NCBI GenBank assembly: GCA_030834185.1
Contig: JAURFT010000007.1
Coordinates: forward strand, 1 to 49,184
Reading direction: 5' to 3'
DNA: 49,184 nucleotides
Source of the DNA: Candidatus Nanopelagicales bacterium
GTDB taxonomy: Bacteria; Actinomycetota; Actinomycetes; S36-B12; UBA5976
Part shown: in pieces, positions 26,004-35,217 of the stretch
Layout: every line of letters begins with the position of its first letter
Position numbering within the stretch: position 1 is the stretch's first letter
Program-made: the position numbers and the translations under genes
Notes under the pieces: generated by a model
What the model was told of the DNA's origin: nothing
The model's database searches: none
The model's input: only the letters and a program-made list of their open reading frames with translations

Positions 26004-28328
26004 GTGCAGGTGATATCTGTTCCGGCCCAAGTAAGACGCCCTGCTGACCTGGCTAGATTGCTAGTTGTTGTGGTGATTGGTGCCTTGGTTTTTGCAGCTG
26101 GAAACTTAGCTGCCCAAACCACAACCGGGCTGCAGTCTGACATTGTGCAAGCTACTCGATTACTACCCAGCATCATTGTGGTTTTGCTAACCGCAATAGG
26201 TGGCACGTTCGCAGTGCTATTGCCCGCTGCCTTTGTGATCCTGGGATTGCTGGAGCGAAAAATTAAATTAGTTCTACAAGCGCATTTGGCAGCATTAATT
26301 GCGATCATCGCTGCGATTGCAGCAAATAGTTACATCACCTCAGCTTCAAATTTTGATCTAGTTACGATGTTTATTGGCTCTGCTTCAACTACTGCCACTC
26401 CAATTAATACTTTACTTGCCGCAACTCTTGCTCTTGCAGTTGTGCTGCGATTAACAGAGCGAAAATATTGGTCGATTGCAACCATCTCAATTACTGCAGT
26501 ATTAGCGTGGTCAACTGTGTTGGCTGGATCTTCAACTCTGATCGCTCAAGTACTTAGTGTTGTTGGCGGAATCAGCGCAGGATTAATTGTTCGAATCTTG
26601 CTAGGAACTCCTTCCACGCGGCCAAGTCTTTCGCAGATAGTTGAAGGAATTCCCGAATTCGGATTGGGTGAAGCTGATTTTTTAGAAATCAACCCAACTA
26701 CTTATCACGCTGTTTTGGCCAGCGGTAAAAAAGTTACGCTTGAAATATTAGACCGAGATTCAGATCGCGCTGGTTTTATTGCTGGATTTTGGCGAGCAAT
26801 TCGGCTACGTGGAATTGAATCTGGTGCTGGACTTGCAATGCGAGCTAAGGCGGAGCGATTAATGCTTGCTAATCTTGCAGCTCATAATGCGGGCGCAGCA
26901 GCTACTGAGGTTTATGTGATCAAAGAAATAAATGCTGATGCAATTGTTATTTTGCGTGAACGGCTAGCAACAGCTGAGATCACTATTGATACTCCTAATT
27001 TGAATCAAGTGATAGCCCAGGTGTGGCAAGAGTTAGCTAAGTTGCATCAATCAGATATTGCACATCGCAATGCCACGCTAAATTCGTTTGGGTTAAATCA
27101 AAGCCAGATTGTGGTGAAAAACCTTGATACTGCAGTGATTGCAGCCCCTAAACTGTTAATCGCGCTGGATGTAGCAGAGCTGCTGCTTGCCACAACTCAG
27201 TTAATAGGTGCAGCTCAAGCAGTTCAAATTGCTATTAGTGAACTGTCAAAATCTAAAGTGTTTTATGCTGCTCGCTTGCTGCAACCAATTGCGATGAGCC
27301 CAGTTTCGCGAGCAAATCTAAAAGCAAATAAATCAAGCTTAGGTGAGCTTCGCAGCGAACTTGCTGGGCTTGGCTTTGATACTGCAACTGAGCCCCTAAA
27401 TATTCAGCGACTTCGGCCTCGCACAATTTTGTTATTAACACTTTCAGTTGGTGCTGGATATGCGGCGCTAAATCAGCTTGCTGAAGTTAATTTAATTAAT
27501 ATCTTTAGTGCAGCAAATACAAATTGGATGCTAGTGGCGCTCGCATTTTCAGCACTGACTTATATTGGGGCAACTTTTGCGCTAACTGCATTTGCTACTA
27601 AAAAAGTAGATTGGATTAAGGCATTTATTGCCCAACTAGCTGGAAGTTTTTTAACCTTAGTTACACCACCTGCAGTTGGTGCGGTAACCGTTAATGTGAG
27701 ATTTTTACAACGAGCAGGATTTACCCCTGGGGCTGCTGGTGCAACAGTTGCTATGAGTCAGATCACTATGTTTGCAACCCATATTTTGATGTTGATTGCA
27801 GTTAGTGTTATTGCTGGCACCTCAACGCAACTAAGTTTTGATCCACCTAGGTGGCTGATTTTAGCAGTTACGGTAATTGCATTTGTCTTAGTTCTGGTGC
27901 TCACAATTCCAATTGGAAGAAATTGGTTGCTTGACATCACTGCAAATTTTCGAAATCAAATGGCGCCAGCTTTAGTAAAAGTTATCAGTGAACCACGCCG
28001 GTTAGTTTTTGCGATGTTTGGTGCGGTTGGAATGAATATGGCTTATATCTTCTGCTTGGCAGCATCGATTCGAGCATTTGGTGATGACACTGCGCTGATC
28101 ACAGTTGCATTTATTTATTTAGCAGGCGCAACGCTTGGCTCGCTTGCGCCAACTCCGGGCGGTTTAGGCGCAGTTGAGGCCGTCTTAGTTGCTGCGCTAA
28201 CCGCAGGTGGGTTACCGGCGGCAACTGCCATCAGCGTGACGCTGTTGTATCGATTAGTTACGTTCTGGCTGCCAGTTTTGCCAGGTTGGCTTGGATTTAA
28301 CTATTTAACCCGTAAAGAATCCCTGTAA
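26004..28328 (+). CDS. Lysylphosphatidylglycerol-synthase-type flippase (YbhN/UPF0104-like) with pseudokinase-like middle domain
   Basis: About 775 residues. Several N-terminal membrane helices lead into a cytoplasmic domain (about 215-455) with a decayed kinase fold: H-R-N-A-T-L-N replaces the catalytic HRD loop and N-L-D stands where DFG is expected. The C-terminal 330 residues carry 7-8 helices of the UPF0104/MprF-type transmembrane family, including T-P-G-G-L-G-A-V-E near the end. The start is uncertain: GTG 26004 or 26010 fits the family N-terminus (R-R-P-A-D-L), while TTG 25932 would overlap adnA. A role in lipid translocation is inferred from the family. Confidence 0.75.
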   Translation: MQVISVPAQVRRPADLARLLVVVVIGALVFAAGNLAAQTTTGLQSDIVQATRLLPSIIVVLLTAIGGTFAVLLPAAFVILGLLERKIKLVLQAHLAALIAIIAAIAANSYITSASNFDLVTMFIGSASTTATPINTLLAATLALAVVLRLTERKYWSIATISITAVLAWSTVLAGSSTLIAQVLSVVGGISAGLIVRILLGTPSTRPSLSQIVEGIPEFGLGEADFLEINPTTYHAVLASGKKVTLEILDRDSDRAGFIAGFWRAIRLRGIESGAGLAMRAKAERLMLANLAAHNAGAAATEVYVIKEINADAIVILRERLATAEITIDTPNLNQVIAQVWQELAKLHQSDIAHRNATLNSFGLNQSQIVVKNLDTAVIAAPKLLIALDVAELLLATTQLIGAAQAVQIAISELSKSKVFYAARLLQPIAMSPVSRANLKANKSSLGELRSELAGLGFDTATEPLNIQRLRPRTILLLTLSVGAGYAALNQLAEVNLINIFSAANTNWMLVALAFSALTYIGATFALTAFATKKVDWIKAFIAQLAGSFLTLVTPPAVGAVTVNVRFLQRAGFTPGAAGATVAMSQITMFATHILMLIAVSVIAGTSTQLSFDPPRWLILAVTVIAFVLVLVLTIPIGRNWLLDITANFRNQMAPALVKVISEPRRLVFAMFGAVGMNMAYIFCLAASIRAFGDDTALITVAFIYLAGATLGSLAPTPGGLGAVEAVLVAALTAGGLPAATAISVTLLYRLVTFWLPVLPGWLGFNYLTRKESL

Positions 28329-28376
28329 CTTAAGCCAAGCCAGCAGCCCAGCTGCGTTACCTCTACCCTTAGCCCT

Positions 28377-29000
28377 GTGAGTTCAATTAATGCCGAGCAA
28401 CCAGTTCGAATGCCCCGTGAAGAGCGCCGGACAGCGCTGCTCTCAGCAGCCCGAGATGCCTTTGTAATTCACGGCTATCACGCTGCCTCGATGGAGGAAA
28501 TTGCCGATCGAGCCGGGGTTTCCAAGCCAGTGCTTTATCAGCATTTTGAGAGCAAGTTGGAGCTTTATTTAGCGCTGCTAGATCAAGGCTGTGACACATT
28601 GCTGGAGCGGATAAAAACTGCGCTGGGATCCACCACAGATAACCGACAACGGTTGCGCGCAACAATCTCAGTTTATTTTGATTTGATTGAAGAGCCTGCC
28701 AGCGGAATTAAATTGGTTTATTCAGGTGACTTAATTAATGAGCCAGCAGTTCGGTTTCGGGTAACCAAAGCTGAGCATGACTGTGCTGAGTTAGTTGGCA
28801 GCGTGATTGCTCAAAATACCCAGATTCCAAGTGAGCAGGCAGTGATTCTTGGTGCAGCGCTAACTGGTTTAGCGCAGAATGCAGCTCAGCGCTGGATTGA
28901 ACAAGGTGGCGTAAATAAAGATTTAGCAACTAGGTTGCTAGCAGCATTAGCGTGGCGGGGTATTTCTTCATTCCCGCTAACTAACCCAACGATTGATTAA
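28377..29000 (+). CDS. TetR family transcriptional regulator
   Basis: 207 residues from GTG 28377. The N-terminal helix-turn-helix (residues about 16-62) has the TetR signature A-A-R-D-A-F-V-I-H-G-Y-H-A-A-S-M-E-E-I-A followed by A-G-V-S-K-P-V-L-Y-Q-H-F. The C-terminal ligand domain is helical and not assignable to a ligand class. It is followed after 18 bp by DUF3107 and a DEAD-box helicase, the same order as Rv3208-Rv3208A-Rv3211 in mycobacteria, so it may control these genes or itself. Confidence 0.9.
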   Translation: MSSINAEQPVRMPREERRTALLSAARDAFVIHGYHAASMEEIADRAGVSKPVLYQHFESKLELYLALLDQGCDTLLERIKTALGSTTDNRQRLRATISVYFDLIEEPASGIKLVYSGDLINEPAVRFRVTKAEHDCAELVGSVIAQNTQIPSEQAVILGAALTGLAQNAAQRWIEQGGVNKDLATRLLAALAWRGISSFPLTNPTID

Positions 29001-29018
29001 GTTTTTGAAAGAGGAGTA

Positions 29019-29237
29019 ATGGAAATTCGAATTGTGGTTCAACAAGCCACTCGTGAGATTGTGCTTGAGATGGAAGATGACGCCACTAAAGTGGCAAAAC
29101 TCGTTGCAGACAGCATCGCAAAAGGCGAGCTGTTAGATCTAACAGATGCTAAAGGTCGAAGGGTTATGGTTCCAGTAGCAAAGCTCGCCTACGTTGAATT
29201 TGGCGCTGCAGCAGCTACTCGGGTTGGTTTCAACTGA
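29019..29237 (+). CDS. DUF3107 family protein
   Basis: 72 residues, matching the short actinobacterial DUF3107 proteins (mycobacterial TB9.4, Rv3208A) over full length: M-E-I-R-I-V-V-Q at the start, a central acidic region and V-P-V-A-K-L-A-Y-V-E-F-G near the end. AGAGGAG lies 3-4 bases before the ATG. Its stop overlaps the start of the next gene by one base, so translation is coupled. Function unknown. Confidence 0.9.
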   Translation: MEIRIVVQQATREIVLEMEDDATKVAKLVADSIAKGELLDLTDAKGRRVMVPVAKLAYVEFGAAAATRVGFN

Positions 29238-30586
29238 TGAATTTTTTAGAACTAAACGTAAAACCAGAAATTTGCAGTGCCTTAGCAAAAATTGGTATTA
29301 CCGATGCATTTCAAATACAAGAACTAACACTTCCCTTAGGCCTTGCCGGCAAAGACATAATTGGTCAGGCTAAAACTGGCACCGGCAAAACTCTTGGTTT
29401 TGGAATTCCGCTATTACAAGCGCTGGTAATTCCAAATACAGCTCAGTATGAAGAACTTGGTGAAGGTGAAAACAAACCGCAAGCGCTAGTGCTAGCGCCT
29501 ACCCGTGAGCTTGCCATTCAGGTGGCTTCAGATTTAGAGAATGCAGCAGCAGAACTGGGGGTTCGAATTTTGTGTTTATACGGCGGTAAAGCGTATGAAC
29601 CACAGATTGATGTTTTGAAATCTGGAGTAGATGTAATTGTGGGCACCCCTGGTCGAGTGCTGGATCTGGCGAATCAACGTCATTTAGATCTCAACTGGGT
29701 TCGAGTGCTGGTGCTTGATGAAGCAGACGAGATGCTTGATATGGGATTTCTGCCTGACGTTGAAAAACTAATCAGCAAGCTGCCAGCAAAGCGGCAAACT
29801 ATGTTGTTCTCAGCAACTATGCCAGGGCAGATAATTAATCTTGCACGTAAATACATGACGCAACCAGTTCATATCAGAGCAGTGAATCCAGATGATATTG
29901 ATAACTCAATTGTGGATGCGATCGAGCAGCATGTTTGGCGGGCACATCAGATGGATAAGCCAGAACTTGTAGCTCGCGTGCTACAAGCAGATACTTGCAC
30001 CAAGTCAATTATTTTTTGTCGAACTAAACGTAACGCTCAAAAGCTCTCAGATGACTTATTAGAGCGCGGCTTTAAAGCCGTTAGTGTGCATGGCGATATG
30101 GGCCAGGGGGCCAGAGAGAAATCACTTGAGCAATTTAAAGGTGATAAGGCAAACATCTTGGTTGCCACAGATGTTGCAGCCCGAGGTATTGATATTGATG
30201 CGGTTAGCCATGTAATTAATTTTGATTGCCCAGAAGATGAAAATTCATATGTGCATCGAATCGGTCGAACTGGGCGCGCTGGCGCATCTGGTGTGGCGGT
30301 GACATTTGTTGATTGGGCTGATTTACCTCGCTGGGAGCGAATTAATGCAACGCTGGGCTTGGCCTTTGCCGATCCGATTGAAACTTACTCCAGCAGCGAG
30401 CATGTTTATGTTGGGCTGGGAATTAAGCCTGGAACTAAAGGCAGATTAGTTCCAGCAAAACCTATGGCTCAAGCTGAACCTAAGCCAGTTTCAAAATCCA
30501 ATGGGCGCCCTGCAGATAGACCTGCAGCCAAACCAAAACAAACTGACCGAACTAGACAGCGAACAAGTAAAATAAGAGACAAATGA
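29237..30586 (+). CDS. DEAD-box ATP-dependent RNA helicase (RhlE-like)
   Basis: 449 residues with both RecA-like domains: A-K-T-G-T-G-K-T (45-52), P-T-R-E-L-A, T-P-G-R, D-E-A-D, S-A-T in domain 1, then A-T-D-V-A-A-R-G-I-D and H-R-I-G-R-T-G-R-A-G in domain 2. The last 50 residues are Lys/Arg/Pro-rich and probably disordered RNA-binding tail. It likely remodels RNA in ribosome assembly or mRNA decay. ATG overlaps the DUF3107 stop; its own stop overlaps the next gene start (A-T-G-A), so the three genes form an operon. Confidence 0.93.
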   Translation: MNFLELNVKPEICSALAKIGITDAFQIQELTLPLGLAGKDIIGQAKTGTGKTLGFGIPLLQALVIPNTAQYEELGEGENKPQALVLAPTRELAIQVASDLENAAAELGVRILCLYGGKAYEPQIDVLKSGVDVIVGTPGRVLDLANQRHLDLNWVRVLVLDEADEMLDMGFLPDVEKLISKLPAKRQTMLFSATMPGQIINLARKYMTQPVHIRAVNPDDIDNSIVDAIEQHVWRAHQMDKPELVARVLQADTCTKSIIFCRTKRNAQKLSDDLLERGFKAVSVHGDMGQGAREKSLEQFKGDKANILVATDVAARGIDIDAVSHVINFDCPEDENSYVHRIGRTGRAGASGVAVTFVDWADLPRWERINATLGLAFADPIETYSSSEHVYVGLGIKPGTKGRLVPAKPMAQAEPKPVSKSNGRPADRPAAKPKQTDRTRQRTSKIRDK

Positions 30587-31437
30587 GCACGCCAGAGTCA
30601 ATGGAGTTAGCAGCGAACGAGCTTCGATACCGCATCAAAACCACTCGTGGGGAATTCGCTGCCTTAGAAGCTACTCCACAAAGTGAGCCAATTGGTACAG
30701 CGCTATTAATTCACGGCTTTACTGGTAGCAAAGAAGATTTTATTCATTTACTGCCAGAGCTTGCCAAGCTTGGTTGGCGAGCAGTTGCGATCGATCAGCG
30801 CGGCTGTTACGAAACTGCTGGCTCTGAGCTTGAAGCTGATTACACCATGACTGAATTTGCAACCGACCTAAAAGAGCTGCTTAACACTTTTACTGAGCCA
30901 GTGCATCTGCTCGGTCATTCATTTGGCGGATTAGTAACGCAGGCAACTGCGCTAACTGGAGTTAAATTAGCTTCACTGACGCTGTTCTGCTCCGGCCCCG
31001 GCGCTATCCCTGGCACCAGCTATGACTGGCTTAAAGATTTTCAAGCCGACCTGCGAGCTGGCAATAAGGCAACGCGAATTGATACCAGCATCGCTGAGAT
31101 GAAAGCTGCAGGACAAATCAAAAATGCCGAAGTTGAGCAGTTCTTAAGAAATAGGTGGAGCGGCAGTAAAACTGCAGCGCTGCTTGGCAAAGCTCAGATT
31201 TTAATTGATCAAGCTGATCTATCAGAGCAGCTGGCTAAGTTAACTGCAGCAGGATTGCCAGTTTTAGTAACTCACGGCGTTAATGATGATGCTTGGCCAA
31301 TTTCGCAACAGCAAGAATTGGCGGAGATCATTAAAGGTGAGTATGTAGTGATTTCAAATTCAGCTCATTCACCAAATGTAGAAAATGTTGCAGAAACTAC
31401 AACTGTGCTTGATCAGTTTTGGCGTAGCCAGCTCTAG
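30583..31437 (+). CDS. Alpha/beta hydrolase
   Basis: 284 residues with an alpha/beta-hydrolase core. The oxyanion H-G-F-T-G lies at 44-48, the nucleophile elbow is G-H-S-F-G-G with S113, an acid lies in V-N-D-D-A near 235, and a histidine in S-A-H-S-P-N near 262. There is no signal peptide. The substrate cannot be told from sequence. Translationally coupled to the DEAD-box helicase by an A-T-G-A overlap, and its end overlaps the convergent EamA gene by 41 bp. Confidence 0.88.
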   Translation: MSTPESMELAANELRYRIKTTRGEFAALEATPQSEPIGTALLIHGFTGSKEDFIHLLPELAKLGWRAVAIDQRGCYETAGSELEADYTMTEFATDLKELLNTFTEPVHLLGHSFGGLVTQATALTGVKLASLTLFCSGPGAIPGTSYDWLKDFQADLRAGNKATRIDTSIAEMKAAGQIKNAEVEQFLRNRWSGSKTAALLGKAQILIDQADLSEQLAKLTAAGLPVLVTHGVNDDAWPISQQQELAEIIKGEYVVISNSAHSPNVENVAETTTVLDQFWRSQL

Positions 31438-32299
31438 TTGAGCTAATCACAATCACCAGCCCTGTCATAATTAACACAACTGCTGGAAATATCTGCCAAG
31501 GTGGTTGCTGCCCGGGCCAGAACCAAGCGATTAAAACCGCACCTGGCATCTCTAATAAAATTGCCAAGCTAATTGTGGTTGCTGAAAGTGAGCGCAGCGC
31601 CATATTCATTAAGGTGTGCCCTAGCAGCTGAGCAATTGCAGTTAAGCCCAGAATTAAAATCCAATCGCGTGCGGCATAACCTGTTAGCGGCGAATCTGAG
31701 ACCAGCACAAAAACCAAAAGCACAGCTGCCGCTGCTGCATAAACTAAAGTTGTATAAACACTAGTTGGAATATTTTTTCTCACTCGCTGGCCAACTGTCA
31801 TATAAGCTGCAGCAAACATTGCACCTAACAGCGCTAATAAATCTCCAATTAGCGCTGTTGGATTCAAACTCACATCAATTCCAGTAAGCATAATTACGCC
31901 AATGAGACTAATTGCAATGCCAAACCATTCTTTACCTGGCGCTTTAACGCCAAGGCCATGCGCAATTAACGCAGCCCAAACAACCTGGGTAGCCACAATT
32001 GCAGTTGATGCTGCAATTGATGTATACCTAAGTGATGGAATCCAAGCGGCAAAATGCAGTCCTAGAAAAAATCCAGCTAGCGCTGCACCAACTAAATCTC
32101 GCCTAGTTAAATTACGCCAAATCTCTTGATTTTTTAGCCATGCAAATGGTGCTGTAACTGTGGCGCCAATAAAACATCGCCAAAAAGCTATCGCTAGTGC
32201 AGGAGCAGCGCAGGCTGCAATCATCGGTCCTGAGCTTGAAACCGCCACAATTGCGATTGCCAGCGCAGTTAGATCTGTGCGGTAATGCTGAGAATTCAT
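31397..32299 (-). CDS. EamA/DMT family transporter
   Basis: 300 residues with ten predicted membrane helices in two repeated EamA halves. Family features include A-F-W-R-C-F near residue 38, A-S-T-A-I-V-A-T in the middle of the first half and a helix 'L-S-A-T-T-I-S-L-A-I-L-L-E-M-P' near the end of the second. DMT transporters export amino acids or metabolites; the substrate is not predictable here. It diverges from the MgtE-N gene with a 36-bp gap. Confidence 0.88.
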   Translation of the reverse strand: MNSQHYRTDLTALAIAIVAVSSSGPMIAACAAPALAIAFWRCFIGATVTAPFAWLKNQEIWRNLTRRDLVGAALAGFFLGLHFAAWIPSLRYTSIAASTAIVATQVVWAALIAHGLGVKAPGKEWFGIAISLIGVIMLTGIDVSLNPTALIGDLLALLGAMFAAAYMTVGQRVRKNIPTSVYTTLVYAAAAAVLLVFVLVSDSPLTGYAARDWILILGLTAIAQLLGHTLMNMALRSLSATTISLAILLEMPGAVLIAWFWPGQQPPWQIFPAVVLIMTGLVIVISSTRAGYAKTDQAQL

Positions 32300-32335
32300 A
32301 ACGCGACCCTAAAGCCTGCCTAATTGAGTTAGCCT

Positions 32336-33586
32336 ATGCACATGGAACACCGCGTTTTTCTTGCCAGATTAGCCGGCACAGCTGTCTTTGATCCAAACGG
32401 GGACCAAGTTGGACGGGTGCGAGATGCAGTGCTTTCTCGACCAGCTCCGCTGCGGCTGCCCCGAGTTCGAGGGTTAGTTGTTGAGGTGCCCCCAAAACGC
32501 AGAATCTTTGTTCCGATGGGAAGAATCACTGACATATCTGCTGATCAAGTTGTTACAACGGGCACTTTAAATTTACGTCGATTTCAACTGCATGCTGACG
32601 AGGTGTTAGCGCTGGGCCAGCTGCGCAATTCTAATTTTAACGTTAAAAGTAAACCCAACTCTCAAAAAATTGTCGATATGGCAATGCAGCTAGATCAAAA
32701 GGCTAGAGAGTGGTCAATAACAACTGTGTTTGTGCGGGAATCATCAAGTGGTTTTATGAGACGAGCAGTTGAGACCTTGATTGATTGGTCAGAGCTACAA
32801 ATTGAATCGCACCTAGCAACTGCAAGTGAAGAGCAGCAACTACTCGCTCAGGTAAATGAGATGCATGAAGCGGATGCGGCAAAATTTCTATTAACGCTTT
32901 CCTATGAAGTTAGATTACAATTTGCACGAGATTTAGCAGATGAAGTACTTGCTGCGGTTTTAGAAGAGCTGCCAGATGATGACCGGGTGGCGCTTTTGCA
33001 AGGACTTGAATTATCTCGAGCTGCAAATATTTTAGAAGAGATGGATCCAGCAGATGCTGCAGATGTACTCAGTGAGATGTCACCCGAGAGCGCAGCTGCT
33101 TATTTAAATTTAATGGAGCCAACTGATGCTGCTGGGTTAAAACAACTATTAACCTATGGCGATTACACAGCTGGCGGCATGATGACATCTAATCCAGTGA
33201 TTCTGCCGGCAAATGCAACTGTTGCCGATGCGCTAGCGGCAGTTAGAGTTAAGGCTGTAACCCCTGCGCTAGCAGCGCAGGTTTTTGTGGTGCGAGCTCC
33301 AACTGAGACACCAACTGGCAGGTTCTTAGGAATTGCGCATACTCAGCGATTGCTGCGTGAACCGCCATTTACCTTAGTTTCATCAGTGCTTGATACCACT
33401 ATTGAAGCAATTCATCCAGCTGCTCCCTTAAGTGATGTGACCCGCAGATTTGCCACTTACAACCTAGTTGCACTGCCCGTAATTGATGAGGTGGGCAGAC
33501 TAATTGGCGCTGTTACAGCTGATGACCTAATTGACCATATGCTGCCAAGTGATTGGCGCGATCAACCCGAGGTGGAAAATGGCTAA
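32336..33586 (+). CDS. PRC-barrel / MgtE N-domain / CBS protein without a channel domain
   Basis: 416 residues. Residues about 1-95 resemble a PRC-barrel. About 145-285 is the MgtE N-domain with repeated 'E-E-L-P-D-D-D-R-V-A-L-L' and 'E-M-D-P-A-D-A-A-D-V-L' helices. About 290-410 is a CBS pair (G-G-M-M-T-S near 280 opens it). The membrane channel of MgtE is missing, so it is a soluble sensor rather than a transporter. In actinobacteria it is commonly paired with a DUF1003 membrane protein, as here with an 8-bp overlap, and the two may act together in magnesium or ionic sensing. Confidence 0.85.
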   Translation: MHMEHRVFLARLAGTAVFDPNGDQVGRVRDAVLSRPAPLRLPRVRGLVVEVPPKRRIFVPMGRITDISADQVVTTGTLNLRRFQLHADEVLALGQLRNSNFNVKSKPNSQKIVDMAMQLDQKAREWSITTVFVRESSSGFMRRAVETLIDWSELQIESHLATASEEQQLLAQVNEMHEADAAKFLLTLSYEVRLQFARDLADEVLAAVLEELPDDDRVALLQGLELSRAANILEEMDPADAADVLSEMSPESAAAYLNLMEPTDAAGLKQLLTYGDYTAGGMMTSNPVILPANATVADALAAVRVKAVTPALAAQVFVVRAPTETPTGRFLGIAHTQRLLREPPFTLVSSVLDTTIEAIHPAAPLSDVTRRFATYNLVALPVIDEVGRLIGAVTADDLIDHMLPSDWRDQPEVENG

Positions 33587-34052
33587 CCGCAAACTAGATC
33601 AACCCGCTACAAAATCAATTCGTATTCAGCGGGATCCCGAACGAGTTGGTCGAATCAGTGAGCGGATTGCCCGTTTTATTGGATCTTGGCAATTTATTGG
33701 CTGGATGACAATTGTGGTAACAACTTGGTTAGCGCTAAACATTTTTGCACCACAGTATTTAAAGTATGACGAGTATCCCTTCATTTTTTTAACCTTGGTG
33801 CTTTCATTGCAAGCTTCATATGCCGCTCCATTGATTTTGCTAGCTCAAAACCGCCAAACTGACCGCGATCGCGTCACTTATGCTGAAGATCGTGCACATA
33901 ACGAACGCTTACATGCAAATACAGAATTCTTATCTCGCGAGCTCTCTGCAGTTCGTGCCGCTTTAGGTGACGTTGCTACGCGTGATTACATCCGCGCCGA
34001 GATTAGAGAGCTGTTAGCTGAGATTAAAGCTGATCAAAATAAACCTAACTAG
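33579..34052 (+). CDS. DUF1003 family membrane protein
   Basis: 157 residues from ATG 33579; a start 48 bases upstream would be out of family. Two membrane helices (about residues 36-56 and 66-90) carry the DUF1003 pattern with F-I-G-S-W at the start of the first and L-S-L-Q-A-S-Y-A-A-P-L-I-L in the second. The C-terminal 65 residues form a charged helical or coiled-coil tail. Coupled to the MgtE-N/CBS protein. Confidence 0.88.
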   Translation: MANRKLDQPATKSIRIQRDPERVGRISERIARFIGSWQFIGWMTIVVTTWLALNIFAPQYLKYDEYPFIFLTLVLSLQASYAAPLILLAQNRQTDRDRVTYAEDRAHNERLHANTEFLSRELSAVRAALGDVATRDYIRAEIRELLAEIKADQNKPN

Positions 34053-35217
34053 CTTGCTGTAATCGCTTAAGGCCATGCTGCTGACCAGGCTTAATTGGGA
34101 TAACTTCAGTGTTTGTTTTTGTAAGCTGCAGCCAGCTTGCAACTGCTTGCGAGAATTTTGATTTTGGCCTAAGCGCAACAGCTGCCTCCCCCGACCAGAT
34201 TGCCTGCTCAAATAGCTTGGCATCGGAAACCAAAAAGGCTGCTGGGGCTATGGTTGAAGATTCAGCAATTAACTTACTGAGCTCATAATTGGCTGTTCGC
34301 GAAGTAGTTTTATTAACAATGATTTGCAGTTTATTTTGATAATTAACTGCATTTTTGGCCAGCCAATTACAAGTTGTCAGCATTGAGATTGGATCTGCTG
34401 CTGTTACTAAAATTAATTCCGCACTACTTGCTATTACCTGTTGTTGAAATTTGGCAATAGCGCCTAATGGCTGCAATTGTCCAAGATCTATAACAACAAG
34501 CTGGTCTAGCTCGCTAGCAGCGCAGATCACTTCATCCATTACGTTTAAATCTAAATCAATTAACTGATTAGCAGCAGCTAGCCCTGGCAGTAATCGCAGC
34601 GCTGGTGTGATTTGAATGCAGCGCTGCGCTAACTCAGCTGCGGTAAGCGGCGCGTATTGCAGCTGCTGTGTTAGCTGTAGCAGCCCCGATGTGCTGGCAT
34701 GCTGATTTAACTGAGCTGCCAAGCTTGGATGTGTTAGGTCAAAATCAACTAAACACACACTTTCGAGCATCGATCGAAGCTGTGCCATGCTGATCGCAAC
34801 CGCAGAAGCACCGCTACCAGACGCAATTGCAGCGATAGCCACAATTCGACCTTGCCCGATTGTGGATTCTAACTGTGTCACAGCTGGCTTTAGTTTTCCT
34901 AGCTCTGCTGCCAGCTGAGCTAAATCAATAGCGCTGTGATTTAGACCCAGTTTTCGCAGCTGTGAGTTATCGGTGGTTTTAATAGTTAGCAGATCAACTT
35001 TTTGTACGATTAGTTTGACTAAGTTTTTTTCCAGCCTAGGTAGGTTGGCATCAATAATTACTAAATCGGCTTCAGCGCTATTTAGCAGTGCAATTAATTC
35101 AACTGCATCTTCAACTACTCCTAATAAATTCATCCCAACAACTGGATGCAGCACTCTAGAACTGATGGCTCGATTCAGCTGCAAATCAGCAGTTGCAATC
35201 ACTATGTTTAAGCTCAT
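34045..35217 (-). CDS. CpaE/TadZ-like MinD-family ATPase, Walker A lysines lost
   Basis: 390 residues. The N-terminal 120 residues look like an atypical receiver-like domain with D-L-V-I-I-D-A-N. The second part is MinD/ParA-like. Its deviant Walker A region reads A-S-G-S-G-A-S with no lysine, the A' motif is V-D-F-D-L-T, and Walker B is L-V-V-I-D-L. In CpaE/TadZ this module positions the Flp/Tad pilus or secretion machinery at the membrane. Here ATP hydrolysis is doubtful. It overlaps the SAF gene by four bases, so they form an operon, but no CpaF, CpaC or TadB is near. Confidence 0.75.
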   Translation of the reverse strand: MSLNIVIATADLQLNRAISSRVLHPVVGMNLLGVVEDAVELIALLNSAEADLVIIDANLPRLEKNLVKLIVQKVDLLTIKTTDNSQLRKLGLNHSAIDLAQLAAELGKLKPAVTQLESTIGQGRIVAIAAIASGSGASAVAISMAQLRSMLESVCLVDFDLTHPSLAAQLNQHASTSGLLQLTQQLQYAPLTAAELAQRCIQITPALRLLPGLAAANQLIDLDLNVMDEVICAASELDQLVVIDLGQLQPLGAIAKFQQQVIASSAELILVTAADPISMLTTCNWLAKNAVNYQNKLQIIVNKTTSRTANYELSKLIAESSTIAPAAFLVSDAKLFEQAIWSGEAAVALRPKSKFSQAVASWLQLTKTNTEVIPIKPGQQHGLKRLQQAS

